Under the pieces are notes generated by a model. The model saw only the letters and a list, made by a program, of their open reading frames with translations, had not been told where the DNA came from and searched no databases. Source: UBA7672 sp964529555 (GTDB taxonomy: Bacteria; Pseudomonadota; Alphaproteobacteria; Caulobacterales; Hyphomonadaceae). From it: a DNA stretch of 6,630 nucleotides. The position numbers and the translations under genes were made by a program. The stretch is taken from the NCBI GenBank assembly GCA_964529555.1, contig CAZGWV010000149.1, positions 1 through 6,630 of the forward strand, in the 5' to 3' direction. The stretch's first letter is position 1. Every line of letters starts with the position of its first letter. Positions 1-5,289 of the stretch are shown one piece after another.

Positions 1-762
1 CAGAAGCCGAACGTGTTCCGCATGCGCCTGCTCGGCGCCGAGATCGTGCCGGTGTCCTCGGGCACGGGCACGCTGAAGGATGCGATGAACGAGGCGCTGC
101 GCGACTGGGTGACGAATGTCGCGAACACGTTCTACGTCATCGGCACGGCGGCGGGCCCGCATCCCTATCCGATGCTGGTGCGCGACTTCCAGAGCGTGAT
201 CGGGCGCGAGGCGCGCGAGCAGATATTGAAGCAGGAGGGCCGCCTGCCGGATGCTCTGGTCGCCGCCATCGGCGGCGGATCGAACGCCATCGGCCTGTTC
301 CATCCCTTCCTCGAAGACGAGGGCGTCAGGATGATCGGCGTCGAAGCGGGCGGGCATGGCGTCGATACGCCGATGCATGCGGCTTCGCTCTCGGGCGGCC
401 AGCCCGGCATCCTGCATGGCAACCGCACCTACCTGCTGCAGGACAAGGACGGCCAGATCATCGATGCGCACTCGATCTCCGCCGGCCTCGACTATCCCGG
501 CATCGGCCCCGAGCACGCCTTCCTGCACGAAACCGGACGCGCCGAATACCGCACCTGCACCGACCAGGAAGCGCTCGATGCCTTCCAACTCTGCACAAAA
601 CTCGAAGGCATCATCCCTGCGCTGGAGCCCGCACACGCGCTGGCGCGTGTCGGCGATATCGCGAAGGAGTTGGGCAAGGACGGGCTCATCGTGATGAATA
701 TGTGCGGCCGGGGCGACAAGGACATCTTCTCGGTTGCCGGACATCTGGGCATGAAGATCTAG
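1..762 (+). CDS. trpB: Tryptophan synthase beta subunit, C-terminal part (5' end outside window)
   Basis: TrpB condenses indole with L-serine to make L-tryptophan, using pyridoxal phosphate (PLP), in the cytoplasmic alpha2beta2 tryptophan synthase. The reading frame is open from base 1 and gives 253 residues to the TAG at 760-762. The family is about 400 residues, so roughly the first 145 are missing, including the PLP-binding lysine. Visible family blocks are GTAAGPHPYP, the PLP-phosphate loop GGGSNAIG (271-294), GVEAGGHG, SISAGLDYPGIGPEHA, EGIIPALEPAHALA and the C-terminal CGRGDKDIF. The position that is Ser377 in enteric TrpB, which contacts the PLP ring nitrogen, is cysteine here (codon 703-705); I believe this occurs in other alphaproteobacterial TrpB. 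The GTG at 13 is an internal codon, not a start. The next gene begins 24 nt downstream with no visible terminator between. TrpA would normally follow directly but lies 2.7 kb away. Identification is secure. Confidence 0.97.
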   Translation, partial: QKPNVFRMRLLGAEIVPVSSGTGTLKDAMNEALRDWVTNVANTFYVIGTAAGPHPYPMLVRDFQSVIGREAREQILKQEGRLPDALVAAIGGGSNAIGLFHPFLEDEGVRMIGVEAGGHGVDTPMHAASLSGGQPGILHGNRTYLLQDKDGQIIDAHSISAGLDYPGIGPEHAFLHETGRAEYRTCTDQEALDAFQLCTKLEGIIPALEPAHALARVGDIAKELGKDGLIVMNMCGRGDKDIFSVAGHLGMKI

Positions 763-786
763 GCGGCGGCCGGGCGCGGGGGCGGG

Positions 787-1329
787 ATGACGATGCAAAC
801 CAGAATGGCGATCGGCTGGCTGGCCTGTATCGCGATGCTCGCCGCCTCTGGATGCGCAATGATGGTGCGGCAGGGCGAGGCGCCGGACTCTGGCCCGCCA
901 AGGGTGTCCTCGCGCATGGCGGATGCCGGGCGGGTGATCCTTCCGGGTGTTCTCGGGTTGCCGCTGTGGCCGGGCCATGCGCTGGCCCCGGATTGTGCAA
1001 CAGATACGGCGCGCTCGGCCTGCGTGATCATCGGCGGCAATGATGGCAAGGCCGACTCGGACGCCATTCGGGATGCCTATGTCAGCGTGTTGAAAGCGCG
1101 TGGCTGGCAATCGCAATGGCCGGCAGAGCCGGGGGTGACTTTGCTGCGGACGACGACAGGTCCGCAGCGATGCCTGCAGATTTCGTTCAGCGTATGGGAT
1201 GACGGCAGGACGGCGCGGATCAGGCTGAAGCCCGCACTTCGTTTCACGCTGGACCCGTCGCACATCGACTGCGCCAATCCCGGCGAGGGGCCGCCCGTGT
1301 TCATAGGTTTGCCGGGCCATCGCGGTTAA
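787..1329 (+). CDS. Predicted lipoprotein of unknown function
   Basis: I do not recognise the family of this 180-residue protein. The N-terminus has a short positive region (QTR), a hydrophobic stretch from about residue 8 to 20, and a lipobox-like Ala-Ser-Gly-Cys ending at Cys23, so it is probably a type II (lipoprotein) signal peptide with a mature chain of about 158 residues anchored to a membrane in the envelope. Alanine at the -3 position is less usual than leucine, which lowers certainty a little. Beyond the anchor cysteine the mature part has four cysteines (in DCA, SACV, RCLQ and IDCA), possibly two disulphides. The C-terminal half alternates polar and hydrophobic residues (CLQISFSVWDDGRTARIRL) as in a small beta-rich domain. 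The ATG at 787 follows a purine-rich GGGGGCGGG run; ATG codons at 793 and 805 are alternatives that keep the signal. It sits 24 nt after trpB, so it may be co-transcribed. Coding is supported by the signal peptide and the uninterrupted frame. Confidence 0.72.
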   Translation: MTMQTRMAIGWLACIAMLAASGCAMMVRQGEAPDSGPPRVSSRMADAGRVILPGVLGLPLWPGHALAPDCATDTARSACVIIGGNDGKADSDAIRDAYVSVLKARGWQSQWPAEPGVTLLRTTTGPQRCLQISFSVWDDGRTARIRLKPALRFTLDPSHIDCANPGEGPPVFIGLPGHRG

Positions 1330-1393
1330 GCACGCACGGTCTTTCCTTCTCTGCGCCGGGCGGGCATGAATTGCTGGTCAAACGGAGCATCTT

Positions 1394-1747
1394 ATGACCA
1401 CACATCCCGGATCGTGCCATTGCGGGCAGGTTGCCTTCGAGGTCGAGGGCAATTTCGGCGGCGCGATGGTATGCAATTGCTCCTACTGCCGCCGCGCCGG
1501 CCACATGCTGGCCTTCACGACGCCCGAGCATTTCAAGCTGAAGACGCCGCAGAAGGATGTGTCGGTCTACCTGTTCAACAGGCAGGCCATCAATCACTAC
1601 TTCTGCGCCAATTGCGGGATCGCGACCCACGGCGGCGGCGTCGCGCCGGACGGCAAGCCGATGGTGGCGGTGAACCTGCGCTGCGTGCCCGACATCGACC
1701 TCGACAAGCTGGTGATCGAGAAATTCGACGGCGCGGCGATGTTGTAG
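1394..1747 (+). CDS. GFA/CENP-V family zinc-binding protein
   Basis: This 117-residue protein matches the GFA family, named after a glutathione-dependent formaldehyde-activating enzyme; most members have no proven substrate. The structural zinc pattern is complete: SCHCG (Cys8, Cys10), CNCSYC (Cys27, Cys29, Cys32) and FCANCG (Cys71, Cys74), followed by a short beta-rich tail with the usual VNLRC segment. Length is normal for the family. No signal peptide is seen, so it is probably cytoplasmic. The ATG at 1394 is preceded by the Shine-Dalgarno-like ACGGAG at 1382-1387 with suitable spacing, the same AACGGAGC sequence as before accD. It lies 64 nt after the lipoprotein gene and 6 nt before the ApbE-DUF2271 gene, in the same reading frame as the latter. 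A role in glutathione or aldehyde chemistry is a family-level guess only; nothing nearby confirms it. Confidence 0.88.
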   Translation: MTTHPGSCHCGQVAFEVEGNFGGAMVCNCSYCRRAGHMLAFTTPEHFKLKTPQKDVSVYLFNRQAINHYFCANCGIATHGGGVAPDGKPMVAVNLRCVPDIDLDKLVIEKFDGAAML

Positions 1748-1753
1748 GCGCGC

Positions 1754-3247
1754 ATGTTGCCTGCTGACGGCCAGCCAGCCCTGCCTGTGGCGGAAGCCGC
1801 GACGCCCGCGCCGGCGATGGCGGCGCATGGCGTTCAAAGCGCTTTCGCATTCCATGATCCCTGCGTGCTGGGTACACGGCTCAACGTGACCGTTATGGCC
1901 GCTGCGCAGGCGGATGCTTACGCGGCTGCGTGTGCGGCGCGGGCGGAAATCGACCGGCTGGATGCGGTGTTCAACTGGCGCGACCCGTCGAGCGAAATCT
2001 CGCGGCTGAACCGGGCTGGGCGGTTCGCGGCGTCGGCCGATCTCTTTGCGGTGGTGGCAGCATCCGAGCGTTGGCGCGCACACAGCGGCGGAGCGGTGAG
2101 CGGACGGCTCGGCCTGTTGCTGGATCGCTGGCGCATGGGGATGCCGGGCCGGGATGAGGCGGCTGCGCTGGCGCATGCGATTGGCGCGGCAGACGTGGTG
2201 CTGGAGGCGACATCGCGCACGATTGCGCGGCCGGACGTCGTGCGCTTCGATCTCGATGGGATCGCCAAGGGCTACATTGTCGATCGTGCACTGGCGGCCG
2301 CGATGGGCGTGTGCGGCATCGCGGGCGTTATGGTCGATATCGGCGGCGATATACGTTGCGCGGGTGCGGGGCCGTTGGGCGGGCGCTGGAGCGTCGGCGT
2401 TCCTGATCCGCTGTCCACGTTCGACAATGCGGCGACGGTGGGAGAGCTGGCGCTTCACGATATGGCGGTTGCGACTTCCGGGTGCGGGCCGCGCGATATG
2501 GGCGCCGAAGGCGAGGTACGCAGCGCGACGCTCGATCCGCGCAATGGCTGGCCTGTTGCGCACAAGCGGTCGGCGACCGCAGTTGCTCCCGGCGCGATGG
2601 AGGCCGATGCGCTTGCGACAGCGATGTTGGTGATGGAACCCGAAGCTGCGGAGAAGATGATCGCGCAGATGCCCGGTCTTTCGGCGCGCGTGACGGGAAT
2701 CAACGGCGCGCGCTGGCTCGGCGGCGCGCAGCCGCACTGGGTCGAGTATGCGCCGCAGCCACAGCCGGGGCAGGGAGCGCCGTCGCTGTGGAGTCAGGGC
2801 TGGTATGCCGACATCACGTTCAATGCCCCGCCGAAGGATATGCGGCGCGAAATTGCGTTTCGCTCGCCCTATGTCGTGATCTGGGTGAGCGACATGGCGG
2901 GCAAGCCGGTGCGCACGCTGCTGCTGATCGGGCGCTACAAGGAATGGCACGAGGGCAACCATGTCTGGTGGCGGCTCAATCGCGCAAAGGTGGACAATTT
3001 CTTCGCGGGCCGTTCGATGTCGACGCGCGGATCGGGAACCTACAAGGTCTACTGGGACGGCAGCGACGATGCGGGCGCGGCGGTCGAGCCGGGCCTGTAC
3101 AAGCTGCATGTCGAAACCAGCCGCGAAAGCGGCGGGCACGAGCATCGCGTGCTCGATCTCGATTTCTCGAAGCCGAGGGAGTTCGAGACCGAGCTTCCGC
3201 TCAACACCAACTCTGGCGGACTGCTGGTATCGTTCAGGAAATTCTAG
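1754..3247 (+). CDS. ApbE-like FAD:protein FMN transferase fused to a C-terminal DUF2271 domain
   Basis: This is a 497-residue two-domain protein. Residues about 35-330 resemble ApbE, the Mg-dependent enzyme that transfers FMN from FAD to a Thr/Ser of redox proteins. Matching blocks are LGT (39-41), EISRLN (81-86), DLDGIAKGYIVDRA (166-179), DIGGDI (195-200), ATSG (240-243), LDPRNGWPV (260-268) and EADALATAM (283-291), the last keeping the Asp and Thr of the metal site. The usual His of the H-x-x-D-P-x-T-G signature is Ala258, and its Thr is Asn264. Residues about 347-497 resemble DUF2271, with VVIWVSDMAGKPVRTL, WWRLNR and an Ig-like YWDGSDDAGAAVEPGLYKL strand pair as in FlgD-type folds. ApbE and DUF2271 proteins are usually extracytoplasmic, yet no signal peptide is seen, and the frame cannot extend upstream because of the TAG at 1745. 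ATG 1754 lacks a clear ribosome site; ATG 1817 (residue 22) is an equally plausible start close to the domain. Flavin-transfer activity is uncertain. Confidence 0.88.
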   Translation: MLPADGQPALPVAEAATPAPAMAAHGVQSAFAFHDPCVLGTRLNVTVMAAAQADAYAAACAARAEIDRLDAVFNWRDPSSEISRLNRAGRFAASADLFAVVAASERWRAHSGGAVSGRLGLLLDRWRMGMPGRDEAAALAHAIGAADVVLEATSRTIARPDVVRFDLDGIAKGYIVDRALAAAMGVCGIAGVMVDIGGDIRCAGAGPLGGRWSVGVPDPLSTFDNAATVGELALHDMAVATSGCGPRDMGAEGEVRSATLDPRNGWPVAHKRSATAVAPGAMEADALATAMLVMEPEAAEKMIAQMPGLSARVTGINGARWLGGAQPHWVEYAPQPQPGQGAPSLWSQGWYADITFNAPPKDMRREIAFRSPYVVIWVSDMAGKPVRTLLLIGRYKEWHEGNHVWWRLNRAKVDNFFAGRSMSTRGSGTYKVYWDGSDDAGAAVEPGLYKLHVETSRESGGHEHRVLDLDFSKPREFETELPLNTNSGGLLVSFRKF

Positions 3248-3314
3248 CCATTGCCTCAAGCCGTGCCGTTCCCCCTTTGTTGCGGTGCGGCATCGGGAAG
3301 CGCGCCAGACGGCA

Positions 3315-3346
3315 GGGAGGGGGTAGGTCGGGAGGCCGATTTGGGG
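3315..3346 (+). other. G-rich tract with four runs of three or more G
   Basis: Runs are GGG (3315-3317), GGGGG (3319-3323), GGG (3330-3332) and GGGG (3343-3346), with spacers of 1, 6 and 10 nt. This could fold as a G-quadruplex on the + (coding) strand upstream of trpA, although the last spacer is longer than the usual limit of 7. In a GC-rich genome it may be chance. Confidence 0.3.
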
Positions 3347-3365
3347 TATCTACCGCTGCTTCCGG

Positions 3366-3383
3366 CCCTTACGGGCGTAATGG
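3366..3383. repeat. Interrupted palindrome CC-N-TTAC-N4-GTAA-N-GG, operator-like
   Basis: Both arms match perfectly at six positions each around a single mismatched pair (C3368 and T3381), with a GGGC centre. It ends 54 nt before the trpA start, where a repressor or activator dimer site could sit. I cannot assign it to a regulator family. It is not followed by a T-run, so it does not look like a terminator. Confidence 0.35.
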
Positions 3384-3437
3384 AACCTGCGTTTGGTCTT
3401 GACCGCCTGAAGCGCTAACACCCAAAAACCCGAACCC

Positions 3438-4277
3438 ATGACCGCTAACCGGATCGCCGCGACATTTGCCGCCTGTGCAAAGCAGGGACGGGCCGCTTTT
3501 GTCGGCTACCTGATGGCCGGCGACCCGGATATCGAGACAAGTTTCAGCAATATCAAGGCTCTGGCGGATTCCGGCGTCGATATCATCGAGTTGGGCGCGC
3601 CCTTCACGGATCCCATGGCCGATGGTCCCGCGGTCCAGAAGGCAGCCCTGCGTGCGCTCGCCGCTGGCGCGAACCTCAACTCCACGCTGGAAATCGCCCG
3701 CCGCTTCCGGGCCGCCAATACGACGACGCCGCTGATTCTGATGGGCTACGCCAATCCGATCCACCGCATGGGCTACGCCGCCTTCGCGCGCGCTGCCGCC
3801 GAGGCCGGCATCGATGGCGTCATCACTGTCGATCTGCCGCCCGAGGAAGACGCCCCGCTGCGCCAGGAACTGGCCGCGCATGGCCTCGCGGTCATCCGCC
3901 TTGCCACCCCGACCACCACCGAGACGCGCATGGAGCGCATCGCGGATGGCGCCTCCGGGTTCGTCTATTATGTCTCGGTGGCTGGCGTGACCGGCGCCGG
4001 AATAGGCGCCGAGGCCGACATTTCCGCAGGCGTAAACCAGGCCCGTCGACTCTCGAATCTGCCCGTGGCTGTCGGGTTTGGCGTGCGCACGCCGGAACAA
4101 GCCGCTGCTTTTGCACGTATTTCGGATGGAGTCGTGGTGGGGTCCGCGCTTGTTGAAGAAGTCCGCGCGGCGGTGGAGCAGGGTGATCCTGCCTCATCTG
4201 TCAAGCGGATAAGTGTGGTTGCTAAGTCACTGTCAAACGCCATAGCTTTGGCGCGCGTCGAACGGAGCGTTCATTGA
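3438..4277 (+). CDS. trpA: Tryptophan synthase alpha subunit
   Basis: TrpA cleaves indole-3-glycerol phosphate to indole and glyceraldehyde 3-phosphate and channels indole to TrpB. At 279 residues it is the normal length for this TIM barrel. Catalytic Glu51 lies in ELGAPFTDP and Asp62 in MADGP (Glu49 and Asp60 in the enteric enzyme). Loop 6 is VAGVTGAG with Thr185, and the phosphate-binding glycines are GFG (213-215) and GSALVE (235-240). The ATG at 3438 gives the expected N-terminus and no other start fits, but the bases before it (CCCAAAAACCCGAACCC) contain no Shine-Dalgarno sequence, so initiation is weak, leaderless or otherwise unusual. Its stop overlaps the accD start (TTGA), which suggests coupled translation with accD. 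TrpB is not adjacent: three unrelated genes and a 190-nt gap separate them, so the usual trpB-trpA coupling is absent here. Confidence 0.98.
   Translation: MTANRIAATFAACAKQGRAAFVGYLMAGDPDIETSFSNIKALADSGVDIIELGAPFTDPMADGPAVQKAALRALAAGANLNSTLEIARRFRAANTTTPLILMGYANPIHRMGYAAFARAAAEAGIDGVITVDLPPEEDAPLRQELAAHGLAVIRLATPTTTETRMERIADGASGFVYYVSVAGVTGAGIGAEADISAGVNQARRLSNLPVAVGFGVRTPEQAAAFARISDGVVVGSALVEEVRAAVEQGDPASSVKRISVVAKSLSNAIALARVERSVH
4264..4267 (+). promoter_or_regulatory. Ribosome binding site that decides the accD TTG start
   Basis: GGAG within AACGGAGC lies 6 nt before TTG 4274-4276, inside the 3' end of trpA. No ATG or GTG in the accD frame is better placed, and starting at this TTG gives the N-terminus MNWLTNLPPG, matching the usual opening of alphaproteobacterial AccD. 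The same AACGGAGC precedes the GFA-family gene at 1381-1388. Confidence 0.75.
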
Positions 4278-5176
4278 ACTGGCTGACAAACCTTCCTCCC
4301 GGCCTGAAGTCGATCTTCGCCAAGCGGGATGATTCCGAGGGCGACAGCCTCTGGGTCAAATGCCCGAAGACGGGCGAACTGGTCTACAGGCAGGAACTCG
4401 AGAGCGCCTATTGGGTGACGCCGTCGGGCGCACACATGCGCATCAGCCCCGAGCAGCGCTTCGAATACATGTTCGACGGCGGCCTGTGGACGGACATTCC
4501 GATGCCGCCGGTGCAGAAAGACCCGCTCAAGTTCAAGGACGACAAGCGCTATACCGACCGCCTGAAGACCGCCAAGGCCAAGACGGGCCGCGACGACTGC
4601 ATGGCGGCGGCCCACGGCGAGATCAATGGACGCAAGGCCGTCATCCTCGTCCAGGACTTCGCCTTCATGGGCGGTTCGCTCGGCATGGCGGCCGGCGAGG
4701 GTTTCATCAAGGCGGCGGAAGCCGCCGTCGCCCGCAAGGCGGCGTTCATCGTGGTCACCGCTTCGGGCGGCGCCCGCATGCAGGAATCCTCCTTCGCGCT
4801 GATGCAGATGCCGCGCACGGTTCTCGCCGTGCAGGACGTGAAGCGCGCGAAGCTTCCCTACATCGTCGTCCTGTCCGACCCGACATCGGGCGGCGTGCTG
4901 GCGTCCTACGCCATGCTGGGCGACGTGCAGATCGCAGAACCCGGCGCGCAGCTGGCTTTCACGGGCCCGCGCGTCATCGAGGCGACGATCCGCGAGAAAC
5001 TGCCGGAAGGCTTCCAGCGTTCGGAATTCCTGCGCGAGCGCGGGATGGTGGACATCGTCTGCCACCGCCGCGAGCTGACGCCGACCATCGGCGCGGTGCT
5101 TGGCATGCTGATGGCCCCGGCCCGTGGCCGTCGCTCGAAAGCCGCCGCCGCCGAAGAGGCTGCCGCCGCCAAGTGA
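4274..5176 (+). CDS. accD: Acetyl-CoA carboxylase carboxyltransferase subunit beta
   Basis: AccD pairs with AccA to move the carboxyl group from carboxybiotin to acetyl-CoA, giving malonyl-CoA for fatty-acid synthesis in the cytoplasm. The 300-residue product carries the crotonase-like carboxyltransferase core: DPLKFKDDKRYTDRL (83-97), FMGGSLG (131-137), ASGGARMQE (163-171), SDPTSGGVLASYAMLGD and GPRVIEATIREKLPEGFQ. The N-terminal four-cysteine zinc ribbon of E. coli AccD (Cys27, 30, 46, 49) is mostly gone: the matching residues are Cys30, Thr33, Thr49 and Gly52, in KCPKTGE and VTPSGAH. A similar loss is known to me from rhizobial AccD, so it is probably a lineage trait and not decay. The C-terminus is a short Ala/Glu/Lys tail. 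Translation starts at TTG 4274, overlapping the trpA stop and backed by a GGAG site. folC follows after 113 nt, as is usual in Alphaproteobacteria. Confidence 0.98.
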   Translation: MNWLTNLPPGLKSIFAKRDDSEGDSLWVKCPKTGELVYRQELESAYWVTPSGAHMRISPEQRFEYMFDGGLWTDIPMPPVQKDPLKFKDDKRYTDRLKTAKAKTGRDDCMAAAHGEINGRKAVILVQDFAFMGGSLGMAAGEGFIKAAEAAVARKAAFIVVTASGGARMQESSFALMQMPRTVLAVQDVKRAKLPYIVVLSDPTSGGVLASYAMLGDVQIAEPGAQLAFTGPRVIEATIREKLPEGFQRSEFLRERGMVDIVCHRRELTPTIGAVLGMLMAPARGRRSKAAAAEEAAAAK

Positions 5177-5199
5177 GGCGGGTGTGGGCGGGCGGCCGT

Positions 5200-5230
5200 G
5201 TTCCGGTTTACAGGCCAGAATTGCCGGAAC
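5200..5230. repeat. 7-bp inverted repeat GTTCCGG ... CCGGAAC between accD and folC
   Basis: The arms 5200-5206 and 5224-5230 are perfect reverse complements around a 17-nt loop. It begins 24 nt after the accD stop. GGGGTTTGTG follows, not a clear T-run, so it is at best a weak terminator or a protein-binding or RNA-processing site. The rest of the 113-nt gap shows no convincing promoter. Confidence 0.3.
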
Positions 5231-5289
5231 GGGGTTTGTGCGGGACGATCCTCCAAATAGACTGATGCGTGCGGCGCCTGTGTGTCCGT

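Larger units (their letters stand above)
3248..3437. other. 190-nt intergenic region upstream of trpA
   Basis: No gene is supported here; reading frames that cross it are tails of out-of-frame readings from the ApbE gene. It holds a G-rich tract (3315-3346) and an interrupted palindrome (3366-3383), listed separately. TTGACC at 3399-3404 resembles a -35 box, but no acceptable -10 lies 16-18 nt downstream. I see no stem followed by a T-run that would end the ApbE transcript, and no short ORF rich in Trp codons that would suggest attenuation. Because trpA is cut off from trpB, a promoter for trpA-accD in this gap is a reasonable inference that the sequence alone does not prove. Confidence 0.5.

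Noticed and set aside
1301..3259. Antisense open frame of 652 codons across the GFA and ApbE-DUF2271 genes
   Set aside because: Its product is rich in Arg, His and Ala with no recognisable domain, as expected for the complement of GC-rich coding DNA. The + strand genes under it carry clear family motifs.
3263..3293. Stem GTGCCG ... CGGCAT as a terminator after the ApbE gene
   Set aside because: Short imperfect stem with a long loop and no T-run after it.
3365..3376. Small GCCC-TTAC-GGGC hairpin
   Set aside because: Only a 4-bp stem, overlapping the longer palindrome already listed, and no T-run follows.
2482..3402. Out-of-frame + strand reading of 306 codons within and beyond the ApbE gene
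   Set aside because: Low-complexity Arg/Ala/Gly product overlapping a gene with solid domain matches; it only runs into the gap by chance.
3399..3419. Promoter with TTGACC as -35 before trpA
   Set aside because: The only -10-like sequence (GCTAAC at 3414-3419) is 9 nt away, too close, and nothing acceptable lies at 16-18 nt.
3369..4100. Antisense open frame of 243 codons over trpA
   Set aside because: Shadow of trpA; Gly/Arg-rich and without family motifs.
4271..5065. Antisense open frame of 264 codons over accD
   Set aside because: Shadow of accD with His/Arg/Ala-biased composition and no motif.
4360..5265. Out-of-frame + strand reading of 301 codons over accD
   Set aside because: Arg/Gly/His-rich shadow of accD in another frame.
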